Shown: piece after piece, positions 15,956-26,628 of the stretch
How positions within the stretch are numbered: position 1 is the stretch's first letter
Layout: each line of letters opens with the position of its first letter
Assembly (NCBI RefSeq): GCF_001746365.1
Contig: NZ_MJAJ01000040.1
Coordinates: 1 to 64,000 of the forward strand
Reading direction: 5' to 3'
DNA from: Streptomyces sp. LUP30
GTDB taxonomy: Bacteria > Actinomycetota > Actinomycetes > Streptomycetales > Streptomycetaceae
DNA length: 64,000 nucleotides
Position numbers and translations under genes: made by a program
The notes under the pieces: generated by a model
Told to the model about the DNA's origin: nothing
Databases searched by the model: none
What the model saw: the letters and a program-made list of their open reading frames with translations, nothing else

Positions 15956-18691
15956 ATGTCTCCCATCCCCCGCAGGTCCCTGCTCAAGGCGGCGGCCGTC
16001 GCCGGCGCCGCCGCGCAGTTCAGCTGGGCCCTAGGAGCCAAGGACGCCGAGGCCGCGCCGAGAGCCGGGGCGGCGGACGCCGACCCCGTCACCCTGGACT
16101 GGCTGGAGGACGGCGGCCTCGGCGCCGCCCCTGGCTCCACGCTGGGCGTGCCCTGGCCCATGGGCGCCCACCGGGAGGACCAGACCTTCGCGCTGACCGA
16201 CGCCGACGGCAAGGACGTCCCCGTACAGTCCTGGCCGATCGCCTACTGGCCCGACGGTTCCCTCAAGTGGACCGCCCACGCCGTGAGTTCGGGCGTCGGC
16301 AAGCTCACCCTCGCCGCCGGCGCCCCGGCCGCCCCCGCCGAGAAGGTCACCGTCGACAAGCGCGGCGGCACCGTCGACGTCTCGACCGGCGTCATCACGG
16401 CGAAGATCGGCAAGTCGGGCTCCACGATCGTCAAGTCCGTCACCCGCGGCTCCACCGAGATCGCCAGGAACGGCCGGCTGGTGCTGATCCGCCAGCCCGA
16501 GATCGAGGACGAGGACCAGGGCTCCGTCCGGACCGAGCGCTTCGACGGGGTCGTCGACGGCGTCACCGTCGAGCAGTCCGGCCCGGTCCGCGCGGTCGTC
16601 CGCATCGACGGCAAGCACCGCAGGGGCGGCCGCAGCTGGCTGCCGTTCTCCATCCGCCTCTACTTCTACGCGGGCGCCGACTCCTTCCGCATGGTCCACA
16701 CCATCACCTACGACGGGAAGCAGGAACCCGGCAAGGCGAGTGGCGACTTCATCCGGGGGCTGGGCGTCCGGTTCACCGTCCCGATGCGCGACGAGTCCTA
16801 CGACCGGCACATCCGCCTCGGCGGTGAGGGCTCGGGCCTGCTGCGCGAGGCGGTCAAGGGCATCACCGGACTGCGCCGCGACCCGGGCGCCGCGGTCCAG
16901 GCGGCCCAGTACGCGGGCCGGAAGCTGCCCGACCCGTCCACCTGGGACCAGCGGGTGACCACCCGGCTCCAGTACATCCCCGAGTGGGGCGACTACACCC
17001 TCTCCCAGCTCTCCGCCGACGGCTTCACGGTGCGCAAGCGCACCAAGAAGGGCCATGGCTGGATCGGCGCGGGCGGCGGCAGGCGCGCCTCCGGCTTCGG
17101 CTACGTCGGCGGGGTGAGCGGCGGCTTCTCCTTCGGCCTCAGGGACTTCTGGGAGAAGCACCCCGCCCAGCTCGACGTCCGCGAGGCGCACACCGACGAG
17201 GCCGAGGTCACCCTCTGGCTCTGGTCGCCCGAGGCGCAGCCCATGGACCTGCGCTTCTACCACGACGGCATGGGCCAGGACACCTACCCCGAGCAGCTCG
17301 AAGGCCTCAACATCACCTACGAGGACTACGAGCCCGGCTTCGGCACCCCCTACGGGATCGCCCGTACCTCCGAGCTGATGTTCTGGGCCAACGAGTCGAC
17401 GCCGTCGCCGGAGAAGCTGGCCGAACAGGTCGCGGCCGTACGGGTGCTGCCGCAGCTCGCCGCCCCGCCCAGGCAGCTCATCAAGGCCAAGGTCCTCGGC
17501 CCGGGCCTCTACTCCGAGCCCGACCGCTCCACCCCCGCCAAGGCCAGGATCGAGGACCATCTCGACTTCCTCTTCACCTACTACAAGGACCAGGTGGAAC
17601 AGCGCCGCTGGTACGGCTTCTGGGACTACGGCGACATCATGCACACCTACGACGCCGTCCGGCACCAGTGGCGCTACGACATCGGCGGCTACGCCTGGGA
17701 CAACTCCGAGCTGTCGCCGGACATCTGGCTCTGGATGGCGTACCTGCGGTCCGGCCGCGCGGACATCTTCCGCTTCGCCGAGTCGATGACCCGGCACACC
17801 GGGGAGGTCGACGTCTACCACCTCGGCCAGTGGGCGGGGCTGGGCACCCGGCACGGCGTGCAGCACTACGCCGACAGCGCCAAGCAGCAGCGCATCGCCA
17901 ACACCACCTACCGGCGCTACTACTACTTCCTCACCGCCGACGAACGCGTCGGCGACCTCATGCACGCCAACGTCGACTCCGACGAGACGTTCCTCGCCCT
18001 CGACCCGCTGCGCAAGATCCGCACCGAGCCCTACACGCCCGACCGGCACGCCCTGTCGATCGGCTTCGGCACCGACTGGAGCGGGCTGGTGTCGGCCTGG
18101 CTCACCGAGTGGGAACGCAAGGGCCCCAAGTGGGAGAAGGCCAAGGCGCGCGTACTGTCCACGATGGAGACGATCGCCGCCCAGCCCAACGGCTTCGTCC
18201 AGGGCAGCGGCCTGTACGACCTGGACACCGGCCGGTTCGCCGTCGCGAGCGCCCCGGTGGTCGGCGTCTCCCACCTGTCGGCGGTCTTCGGCCTGAACGA
18301 ACTGTGCGCCGAGCTGATCCACCTGGTCGACATGCCGAAGTTCAACGAGGCCTACTTCGACTACTGCCGCTACTTCAACGCCACCAAGGCGGAACAGGCG
18401 GCGCGCTACGGCTCCAACTTCGGCACCCTGCTGCTGTTCCAGGGCCACTCGCGCCTCGACGCCTACGCCGCCGTCCAGACCGGCGACGCGGCGCTCGCCA
18501 AGCGGGCGTGGGCGAAGTTCTACGGCTCCGACGGCTACACCGAGTCCTCGCCGTGGAAGACGGAGCCGCTCAGCGGCCCCGCCACCCTGGTCGCGGGCAG
18601 CGAAGCCACCTGGGTCGCCACCAACGACACGGCGCTCTACGGCCTCGCCGCCATCGAGAACCTGGCGCTGCTCGGCGACAAGATGCCGTGA
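15956..18691 (+). CDS. Secreted exo-rhamnogalacturonan lyase-like protein (YetA/PcRGLX type)
   Basis: This 911-residue protein starts at ATG 15956 with GGAAGG nine bases upstream. The Tat signal is RRSLLKAAAVAGAAA, with likely cleavage after AEA near residue 33. The mature start resembles the YetA/PcRGLX family: GVPWPMGA near 62, ALTDADGKDVPVQSWPIAYWPDGSLKWT near 75-105. The middle is beta-rich, followed by an alpha-barrel-like part (YGFWDYGDIMHTYD near 560; HLGQWAGLGTRHG near 622). The predicted role is to cleave pectin-derived rhamnogalacturonan chains outside the cell, with the importer taking up products. The family call is from memory of the motifs, and the exact substrate is an inference from context. 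Confidence 0.72.
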   Translation: MSPIPRRSLLKAAAVAGAAAQFSWALGAKDAEAAPRAGAADADPVTLDWLEDGGLGAAPGSTLGVPWPMGAHREDQTFALTDADGKDVPVQSWPIAYWPDGSLKWTAHAVSSGVGKLTLAAGAPAAPAEKVTVDKRGGTVDVSTGVITAKIGKSGSTIVKSVTRGSTEIARNGRLVLIRQPEIEDEDQGSVRTERFDGVVDGVTVEQSGPVRAVVRIDGKHRRGGRSWLPFSIRLYFYAGADSFRMVHTITYDGKQEPGKASGDFIRGLGVRFTVPMRDESYDRHIRLGGEGSGLLREAVKGITGLRRDPGAAVQAAQYAGRKLPDPSTWDQRVTTRLQYIPEWGDYTLSQLSADGFTVRKRTKKGHGWIGAGGGRRASGFGYVGGVSGGFSFGLRDFWEKHPAQLDVREAHTDEAEVTLWLWSPEAQPMDLRFYHDGMGQDTYPEQLEGLNITYEDYEPGFGTPYGIARTSELMFWANESTPSPEKLAEQVAAVRVLPQLAAPPRQLIKAKVLGPGLYSEPDRSTPAKARIEDHLDFLFTYYKDQVEQRRWYGFWDYGDIMHTYDAVRHQWRYDIGGYAWDNSELSPDIWLWMAYLRSGRADIFRFAESMTRHTGEVDVYHLGQWAGLGTRHGVQHYADSAKQQRIANTTYRRYYYFLTADERVGDLMHANVDSDETFLALDPLRKIRTEPYTPDRHALSIGFGTDWSGLVSAWLTEWERKGPKWEKAKARVLSTMETIAAQPNGFVQGSGLYDLDTGRFAVASAPVVGVSHLSAVFGLNELCAELIHLVDMPKFNEAYFDYCRYFNATKAEQAARYGSNFGTLLLFQGHSRLDAYAAVQTGDAALAKRAWAKFYGSDGYTESSPWKTEPLSGPATLVAGSEATWVATNDTALYGLAAIENLALLGDKMP

Positions 18692-18698
18692 CGCCCGG

Positions 18699-21068
18699 CT
18701 AGTTCATCCTCTCCAGGACCTCCCGCACCCGCCGGACATCCCGCAGCCGCTGCTCGTACGTCGCCCCGAGTGCGAGCAGCAGCAGTCCGGCGAGGGCGGG
18801 CGGCGCCCAGCGCGGGAGCGCGTCGGTCACCTGGACCAGGTACGGGGCGAGTTCGTGCAGCGCGTCCAGCGTGAGAACCGACCCGCCCAGCACGAGCGGG
18901 GCCTGCAGACGGTGCCGGGCTCCCAGCAGGGTCACCAGCAGCGCGGACGCGCCCAGCAGCAGAGGGCGGGCCCACCCGGGGTCGCCCCAGGCCACGGCGA
19001 GGCTCGGCAGCAGCGTGGCCGCCAGACCGGGACCGTACGCGGTCCAGGACGAGGCCGCCGGGTCCCGGCGGCGGCGCAGGGCCCCGACGAGCAGGGCCGG
19101 GACCGTCACCGGGAGGGTGTACGCCTCCGCGAGCCCCACCTGCCAGGACGCCAGCCGCACCCAGGAGGCCAGCACGAATAGGGCGACCGCCGCGTACCCG
19201 GCGCGACGACGGTCCGGGCGTACGGCCGTGCCCGCGGCGATCACCGCGCACAGGGCCAGCACCAGGGCGAGCAGCGGCGGGTCGAGCACCGCGAGGCCGA
19301 CGGCCGACAGGCCCGCCCCGGCGCCGACGGCCTCCACCACGACGGTCGTCACCCGGTCGTCGATCCGCGGTGCGACCAGCGCCGCGACCACGGGGACCAG
19401 GAGCACCAGCAGGGCGATGTGCTCCGGCCGCCACCCGGCGGCGGCGCCCGCTGCCACGGCCAGGGCCGTGGCACAGACCAGGGACGCGCCGGCGGACACG
19501 GCCGTCGCACGGCCGCGCCACGCGGCCCCCGCGAACATCGCGGTCAGCACCGCGAGAACGGTCAGCGTCGCCGTCTCGGTGGCCAGGGAGAGGAAGGCGA
19601 GACCGAGCGAGACGAGCAGGGCGAACCCGGCGGTCGTCCGCGTCTTGTGCGCCAGCAGCGCAGCAGCCGTGACTCCCGGCACGAACAGGGCGGCGGCATA
19701 GGGGAGTTCCAGTGCGGCGGGCGCCACGACCACCGCGGCGCAGAGCAGCGTCAGCGCGGCGGTCCGCGCCCGCGGACGCCACTCGCCGTCCGGCACCGCC
19801 GTGGCCAGGACCACCGCGACCGCGGCCAGGAGCAGGGGAGCCGTGACGGTGTACGGCGGCCACAAGGCGTCGACCGTCACCGCGGCACGGGCGTCGGCCG
19901 GAGCCCCGGACCAGATGTGCCCGAGCCGGGCCGCAGGACCCAGCAGCGTGACGCCGACGGCCGGGGCCGCCCACAGCACCGCCCCCGCCTGGACGAGACC
20001 CGAGGCCCAGACGACGCCCCGGCGCACCGCCTCCGGACCCCGGACGACGCCCACCAGCGCGATCCCGCAGGCCAGATACCCGGGCACGGTCCAGTCGCCG
20101 GGCGTCGAAGCCCGCAGGACGCCACCCAGACCGGCGACCCCGCACAGCGCGCCGGCCAGCGCCCCGCCCGACACGAAACCGGGATGCGGCGCGAACCGGG
20201 CCACGCACAGGGCCACCGCCGCCGCGAGGGCGAGGAGCACGGCCGCACGGGTCGCCTCACCCGGACCGGTCGCCTCCAACGACAGCCCCACGGCCGCCGC
20301 CGCGCCCCAGCCGCCGGTGGCGAGCGCGCACCCCACCGCCACCGTGCGCACCGACCGCTGCGCGACCCGCAGACCGACGGCCGCGTCGAACGCCGCCGTC
20401 AGCAGCGCCGCCGCCGTGACCGAGTGCGCCCCGCCTCCGGCCGCGAGCGCCCAGAGCGGCAGCGGGAGCTGGCCGGCCGTCAGGGCGGCCGGGCGGGGCA
20501 GCCGGAGCGCGGCCGTCCCCGGCAGCGCGGTGAGCGCCGTGCCGTACACCGCCCAGAGCGTCGCCAGCACCGTCGCGGCCGCCGCCGCGTACGTCGTGCC
20601 GTCCGCCGCCGTGAACGCCGCCTCGTGCAGGGCGTACGCGTCCAGCGCCGTCAGCGCGAGACCGAGACCCGCGACCGACTCGGCCGTCGAACGCAACCCC
20701 CGCCGCAGAAGCGCCACGGGTGCGCCGAGCACGGCGAGTGTGACCGCGCCGAGCACCGCACTGCGCCCCGCGATCCCGAGGTGGCCCCAGCTGACCAGGG
20801 TGAAGACCATCGCCGCGACGGTGAGCAGGATCCCGCCGAGCAGAAGGAGAACGTTCTGCACGCCGGGGGCGGTGGTCTCGGGACGCCGGGACGGGAACGG
20901 GGGCGCGGGCGGGCTCGGCCATCCCGGCGCGACAGGCGCGGACGCCTGCTGAAGCGCGGTGACCAACCAGGCGCGTCGGGCCAGCAAGTGGGCCCGGCGG
21001 ACGTCCAGTTGTCGCAGCTCGGTGTCGAGGAGCCGCAGCTCCTCGGCCGGGGGCGGGAAATACGTCAT
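18699..21068 (-). CDS. Large polytopic membrane protein (SCO7613-type)
   Basis: This 789-residue protein begins with a coiled-coil-like head (about 7-42, EELRLLDTELRQLDVRRAHLL) and a proline-rich linker. About twenty or more closely packed Ala/Leu/Val helices follow. It ends with a basic amphipathic tail (YEQRLRDVRRVREVLERMN). The architecture matches the Streptomyces proteins annotated as SCO7613 C-terminal domain membrane proteins, of unknown function. I chose ATG 21068; an ATG at 21104 has no better ribosome site. The stop is seven bases from that of the convergent lyase-like gene, with no terminator between. It is divergent from the SRPBCC gene. Confidence 0.8.
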   Translation of the reverse strand: MTYFPPPAEELRLLDTELRQLDVRRAHLLARRAWLVTALQQASAPVAPGWPSPPAPPFPSRRPETTAPGVQNVLLLLGGILLTVAAMVFTLVSWGHLGIAGRSAVLGAVTLAVLGAPVALLRRGLRSTAESVAGLGLALTALDAYALHEAAFTAADGTTYAAAAATVLATLWAVYGTALTALPGTAALRLPRPAALTAGQLPLPLWALAAGGGAHSVTAAALLTAAFDAAVGLRVAQRSVRTVAVGCALATGGWGAAAAVGLSLEATGPGEATRAAVLLALAAAVALCVARFAPHPGFVSGGALAGALCGVAGLGGVLRASTPGDWTVPGYLACGIALVGVVRGPEAVRRGVVWASGLVQAGAVLWAAPAVGVTLLGPAARLGHIWSGAPADARAAVTVDALWPPYTVTAPLLLAAVAVVLATAVPDGEWRPRARTAALTLLCAAVVVAPAALELPYAAALFVPGVTAAALLAHKTRTTAGFALLVSLGLAFLSLATETATLTVLAVLTAMFAGAAWRGRATAVSAGASLVCATALAVAAGAAAGWRPEHIALLVLLVPVVAALVAPRIDDRVTTVVVEAVGAGAGLSAVGLAVLDPPLLALVLALCAVIAAGTAVRPDRRRAGYAAVALFVLASWVRLASWQVGLAEAYTLPVTVPALLVGALRRRRDPAASSWTAYGPGLAATLLPSLAVAWGDPGWARPLLLGASALLVTLLGARHRLQAPLVLGGSVLTLDALHELAPYLVQVTDALPRWAPPALAGLLLLALGATYEQRLRDVRRVREVLERMN

Positions 21069-21168
21069 GCCTCGGAGTGTGGTTCGCGTCACGCCCGCCG
21101 GCATGAGCGCACGTACTCAGAACGTACTCATCCGCACTGCTCGGGCCGTGCGCGGGCACACTCTGCCC

Positions 21169-21615
21169 ATGGACTGGACCCGTTACCGCTTCCACAGCCT
21201 GTGGGCCCTGCCCGCGCCGCCCGCGCGCGTGTACGAGGCGCTGGGGCGGCCCGAGGACTACCCGCGCTGGTGGCCCCAGGTGCGCGAGGTGGCCCGCGTC
21301 GACGACACGACCGGCGTCGTGCGCGTCCGCTCCACCCTTCCGTACGACCTGACCTTCACGGTGCGCGCGGTGCGCAGCGATCCGGCGGCAGGGGTCCTGG
21401 AGGTCGCCCTGTCCGGCGATCTCGACGGCTGGGCGCGCTGGACGGTCACCGCCGACGGCTCCGGCGCCGCAGCCCGCTACGACCAGGCGGTCCGCGTGGA
21501 CAAGCCGCTGCTGAGGCGGCTCGCCGTGCCGGGGCGGCCGCTGTTCCGCCTGAACCATCGGCTGATGATGCGTGCCGGGCGGCGCGGTCTGGCGGCGTAC
21601 CTGGAAGCGGTTTGA
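21169..21615 (+). CDS. SRPBCC-superfamily (START/polyketide cyclase-like) protein
   Basis: This 148-residue protein shows the helix-grip pattern: PPARVYEALGRPEDYPRWWPQVREVA near 16-42, YDLTFTVRAVRSDPAAGVLEVALSGDLDGWARWT in the sheet region, and a long C-terminal helix ending RAGRRGLAAYLEAV. Such proteins bind hydrophobic ligands. The ligand is unknown. A possible -10 (CACACT, 21157-21162) sits six bases before ATG 21169 and no ribosome site is visible, so the mRNA may be leaderless. The tRNA-Val promoter begins at its stop codon. Confidence 0.82.
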   Translation: MDWTRYRFHSLWALPAPPARVYEALGRPEDYPRWWPQVREVARVDDTTGVVRVRSTLPYDLTFTVRAVRSDPAAGVLEVALSGDLDGWARWTVTADGSGAAARYDQAVRVDKPLLRRLAVPGRPLFRLNHRLMMRAGRRGLAAYLEAV

Positions 21616-21641
21616 AGGAAGCGTGCGGGGACCTGTATGGT
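21612..21641 (+). promoter_or_regulatory. Promoter of second tRNA-Val(CAC)
   Basis: TTGAAG (21612-21617), an 18-base spacer and TATGGT (21636-21641) lie 14 bases before the tRNA. The -35 overlaps the SRPBCC stop codon. Confidence 0.5.
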
Positions 21642-21654
21642 TCAGTGCGTTCCC

Positions 21655-21726
21655 GGGCGATTAGCTCAGTGGGAGAGCGCTTCGTTCACACCGAAGAGGT
21701 CACTGGTTCGAACCCAGTATCGCCCA
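21655..21726 (+). tRNA. tRNA-Val(CAC), second copy
   Basis: All 72 bases are identical to the gene at 10897-10968, and the orientation is the same. The anticodon is CAC. Flanking sequences differ beyond a few bases. Confidence 0.97.
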
Positions 21727-21734
21727 CCGGGAGA

Positions 21735-21765
21735 GGCCGGTCCGCGTCGAGCGGACCGGCTTTTT
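21735..21765 (+). terminator. Strong terminator of tRNA-Val
   Basis: A 10-bp GC stem (21736-21745 with 21751-21760) has a five-base loop and is followed by five T. Confidence 0.92.
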
Positions 21766-21785
21766 CGTGTCCGCCGACAGGCGTC

Positions 21786-22511
21786 CTACGCCGCCGCCGG
21801 CAGCTCCGGCCGCAGGGGCCACGACGTGTCCACCGTCTCCGGCGTGCCGCTGCGGGCGAACCACGCCTGCAGCCCCCGCGCCTGCGCCGCGTGCCAGGTC
21901 GTCTGCAGGGTGTGCAGTTCGGCGGGGGACAGCCGCTCCAGCCGGGTCGCGAACCGGCGGCCCAGCGCCCTGACGACCTCCAGCGCGGCCAGCGCGTCCG
22001 CCGCCGCGTCGTGCGCCTCCGCCAGCGTCACGTCGTAGTGCGCGCACAGGTCGGTGAGCGTGCGCCGCCCTTTGCGGTAGCGGTCCAGGTGCTTGTCCAG
22101 CACCCGCGGGTCCAGCACCCGCAGCGGTGTCGCGTCCAGCCAGTCGCCCAGCGACGAGGCGCGGTGCCTGCGCAGCTCGCGGTCGAGCAGCGTCAGGTCG
22201 AACGGCGCGTTCATGACCACCAACGGCCGTCCGGCCGCGGCCTGTTCGGCGAGCAGCTCGGCTATCTCGAACATCACCGGCGACGGCCAGCGGCCGTTGC
22301 GCTGCAGGTGGTCGTCCGTCAGCCCGTGCACCTCCGTCGCCCCTGCGGGCACCGGGACGCCCGGGTTCACCAGCCACCGGCTCACCCGCGGCCTCGCGCC
22401 CGGCGCGTCCTGGACGACGAGGGCGGCCGACACGATCCGGTCGGTCTCCACGTCGACGCCCGTCGTCTCCGTGTCAAATGCGGCCAAAGGGCCCTCGTAC
22501 CAGTACGCCAT
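21786..22511 (-). CDS. DEDDh-type 3'-5' exonuclease (DnaQ-like)
   Basis: This 241-residue protein has all DEDDh motifs: FDTETTG at 12-18 (ExoI), NAPFDLTLLDREL near 100 (ExoII), and AHDAAADALAALEVV near 167 (ExoIII, His-x4-Asp). It is a stand-alone exonuclease like proofreading subunits but without a polymerase partner nearby. It probably trims DNA or RNA ends in repair or turnover. The C-terminal 60 residues are Leu/Ala-helical. It is divergent from the two-gene DUF4365 unit across 168 bases that carry no obvious promoter consensus. Confidence 0.9.
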   Translation of the reverse strand: MAYWYEGPLAAFDTETTGVDVETDRIVSAALVVQDAPGARPRVSRWLVNPGVPVPAGATEVHGLTDDHLQRNGRWPSPVMFEIAELLAEQAAAGRPLVVMNAPFDLTLLDRELRRHRASSLGDWLDATPLRVLDPRVLDKHLDRYRKGRRTLTDLCAHYDVTLAEAHDAAADALAALEVVRALGRRFATRLERLSPAELHTLQTTWHAAQARGLQAWFARSGTPETVDTSWPLRPELPAAA

Positions 22512-22679
22512 ACCTACTCAACCCCTCGTTCACCCACGGCAGCTGACGCCCCGTCTTCCGCCTGTTTGGTGATACCCGGGCTGTTTGCGCCGTACGCCGG
22601 AAGGACACAACACGAGTACGGGTCTTTGCAGTTCAGCGGCCCGTCACGGGGATCGGCTCTGGTGGGAAGGCTGTTGGCC

Positions 22680-23246
22680 ATGGCGATTGCGCAGCCCGAG
22701 CGGGGCGGGCTGCTGCCTGAACGCGCGGACGTTCACCGCGGCACACTCGCCACCACCGCCTGCATGGAGACACTGCAGGTGGGCTATCTGCACGCCGTCG
22801 CGGCGGCCGCGGGCTGCTCACTGTCCCAGCCGTTCCCGGACAACGGCATCGACTGGCACGTCAGCCACAGCGCACCCGGACACACCGTCGACGACGAGGT
22901 CACCATCAAGGTGCAGCTCAAGGCGACCTACCAGGTGCGCCCCGACCCGCCGGGCCGCTTCTTCTCCTTCACCCTCGACAACGCCCATCTGCGCAAGCTC
23001 GCCCGCACCCCGGTGTCGGTGCACAAGATCCTCGTCGTGATGATCGTCCCCCGGTCGCAGGACCAGTGGCTGCGGGCCGGTCACGACCGCCTCGACCTGC
23101 GGCACTGCTGCTACTGGGTCAATCTCGCCGGCCACCCGATCACCGGCCGGACCCGGACCACCGTGCGGATACCGACCACACGCATCTTCGACGACCGGGC
23201 GCTGTGCGAGATCATGACGCGGGCCGGGACGGGAGGCAGACCATGA
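22680..23246 (+). CDS. DUF4365-domain protein, putative PD-(D/E)XK-type nuclease fold
   Basis: This 188-residue protein starts at ATG 22680 with GGAAGG nine bases upstream. METLQVGYLHAVAAAAGC near 30-47 and PFPDNGIDWHV near 52-62, then VTIKVQLKAT near 78-87, give the D...QxK arrangement of DUF4365 proteins. Their fold is related to restriction-like nucleases, with Gln in place of the second acidic residue. A basic C-terminus follows (ITGRTRTTVRIPTTRIFD). The next gene overlaps by ATGA. DUF4365 proteins often occur in defence or DNA-processing contexts, but here the neighbours are housekeeping genes. Activity is unproven. Confidence 0.72.
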   Translation: MAIAQPERGGLLPERADVHRGTLATTACMETLQVGYLHAVAAAAGCSLSQPFPDNGIDWHVSHSAPGHTVDDEVTIKVQLKATYQVRPDPPGRFFSFTLDNAHLRKLARTPVSVHKILVVMIVPRSQDQWLRAGHDRLDLRHCCYWVNLAGHPITGRTRTTVRIPTTRIFDDRALCEIMTRAGTGGRP

Positions 23247-24478
23247 CCCACCGCCCCCTCGACGAGCCGCTGCGGCCGGTGCGGCCGCACCCCGACACCC
23301 CCTGGAACCAGCCCCCCGAGCCCTCCGACGTGGACCCCGCCGTCCTCGGCTCCCTGCTGCGCCGCCACGGCTGGCAGCGACGCGGTGGGGCGGCCGGGCG
23401 CTACGGCCGCTGGACCCCGCCCGGACCCGGCGGCGCCGGGACCAGCCTCCTCGTGCCGGAGAGCCGCGCCTTTCCCGACAGCGACGACCTGCTCGGCGAG
23501 GCCCTCCAGGCGCTCGCCCGCAGCGGCACGCCCTCCGCGCGCGAGGTGCTCGTCGCCCTGACCGTGCCCAGCGACGAGATCCGCTGGTGGCGGGACTCGC
23601 CGACCGGGCCCGCCGGGGCCGCCTCCTGGGCCGTGGAGGAGCAACTGCGCGCAGCCGCACGCCAGATGCTGCTGGCCGGCGCGCTCGCCACCCGCGCGCG
23701 AGCCGGCTACCACGGCGCACGGCACCGGCGTGCCGCCCTGGCGACGCTGGACGACGTCCTGGTCGGCTCCGCGACCGGTGGACGCCGGCTCACCGCGTTC
23801 GTGCCGGTCGTGGGCGCCCGCTCCCTCGCCGTCCGGCTCCACCAGGCCCTCTACGCCGTCCGCGAGGCCGTCGACTACCAGCGGGCCACCGGCGGCATGG
23901 ACGCCTTCGACGGCGCCGTGGAGGCCGGCGCCAGCCGCGAGCTCACCGAGGCGCTGATCGCCCTCGTGCGCGGCGCCGAGGGCGCCCGGATCGCCGTCGA
24001 GTGGTCTCCCGCGGCCGGCGTCCCCGCGCACTGCGCCGCCGGCGGGGAACCGGTGGAGTTCTCGCCCGGCGACCTGTCCGTGCTCCGCGAGGCGGGCGCC
24101 CGCTACCTGCGCGAGGAGCCCTCCGTGACCGTGCGGATCACCGGCGCGGTGGTCCGCCTGCGCAGGTCGGGACCGCGCGGCGACGGAAGCGTACGGCTGC
24201 GGGTGCTGGCAGGCGCGGACATCCCGCACCTGCGGCTGACCCTCGACGAGGCGGACTACCGCATCGCCGGCCAGGCCCATCTGGTCGGACTGCCGGTACG
24301 GGTGCAGGGCCGGCTGGAGAGCCGGGGCGGGTTCCGCAGGCTCACCGGCGCCTGCGGAGTCGTACCCGTGCAGGTGGACGAGGCGGAACGGGACCGGCTG
24401 ATGAAGTCCGCGCAGGGGAACGCGGCGGGCACGGACTACTTCGACGAGGCCTGCGGAGAGGAACAGCCGGGGGACTGA
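23243..24478 (+). CDS. Unknown protein translationally coupled to the DUF4365 gene
   Basis: This 411-residue protein starts at ATG 23243, which overlaps the upstream stop. Residues 1-35 are Pro-rich. A small domain follows (about 36-95: LGSLLRRHGWQRRGG...GRYGRWTPPGPG...LLVPESRAFPDSDDL). A helical middle lies at about 95-270, with SWAVEEQLRAAARQMLLAGALATRA and VGARSLAVRLHQALYAVREAVDY. A beta-rich C-terminal part (about 290-385: VTVRITGAVVRLRR...LVGLPVRVQGRLESRGGFRRLTG) resembles an OB-like barrel. No catalytic motif is recognisable. Coupling suggests it acts with the DUF4365 protein. I cannot name the family. Confidence 0.7.
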   Translation: MTHRPLDEPLRPVRPHPDTPWNQPPEPSDVDPAVLGSLLRRHGWQRRGGAAGRYGRWTPPGPGGAGTSLLVPESRAFPDSDDLLGEALQALARSGTPSAREVLVALTVPSDEIRWWRDSPTGPAGAASWAVEEQLRAAARQMLLAGALATRARAGYHGARHRRAALATLDDVLVGSATGGRRLTAFVPVVGARSLAVRLHQALYAVREAVDYQRATGGMDAFDGAVEAGASRELTEALIALVRGAEGARIAVEWSPAAGVPAHCAAGGEPVEFSPGDLSVLREAGARYLREEPSVTVRITGAVVRLRRSGPRGDGSVRLRVLAGADIPHLRLTLDEADYRIAGQAHLVGLPVRVQGRLESRGGFRRLTGACGVVPVQVDEAERDRLMKSAQGNAAGTDYFDEACGEEQPGD

Positions 24479-24567
24479 TTTCGCGGTCGGCGGGTGCGGG
24501 TCGGTACGATCGCCTCTTGCGCGCGCTCACGGTATGGCGCCGCACCCCCTTCAGTCAGGAGAGACCG

Positions 24568-26544
<1,977 letters not shown>

Positions 26545-26546
26545 GC

Positions 26547-26578
26547 CGGAGGCCCGGAGGCCCGGAGGCCCGGAGGCT
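26547..26578 (+). repeat. Four tandem 8-bp repeats after thrS
   Basis: CGGAGGCC is repeated four times (the last unit ends CT), beginning two bases after the thrS stop. Confidence 0.85.
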
Positions 26579-26586
26579 GAGGCCTT

Positions 26587-26628
26587 CCGGAGGCCCCCGG
26601 AAGGTTTCAGCCTTCCGGGGGCCTCCGG
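26587..26628. terminator. Terminator of thrS, right arm inside the channel gene
   Basis: A perfect 18-bp stem (26587-26604 with 26611-26628) has the loop TTTCAG. The right arm encodes the last six residues of the convergent channel protein, and the loop holds its stop codon. Confidence 0.85.

Noticed and set aside
16031..18448. 805-residue open frame antisense to the lyase-like gene
   Set aside because: It is a GC-rich mirror frame of a clear coding gene. The sequence is Gly/Val/Ala/Arg filler without domain pattern or ribosome site.
10897..21726. Integrative element with integrase between the tRNA-Val copies
   Set aside because: No integrase, relaxase, excisionase or plasmid gene is present. 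The cargo is ordinary metabolic genes, so only the duplication itself is reported.
19419..22679. Long + strand frame continuous with the DUF4365 protein
   Set aside because: It crosses the antisense of the large membrane protein, a tRNA gene and a terminator. Only the part from ATG 22680 is protein-like.
24479..24567. T-box or other riboswitch before thrS
   Set aside because: The 89-base gap is too short and shows no specifier or antiterminator structure.
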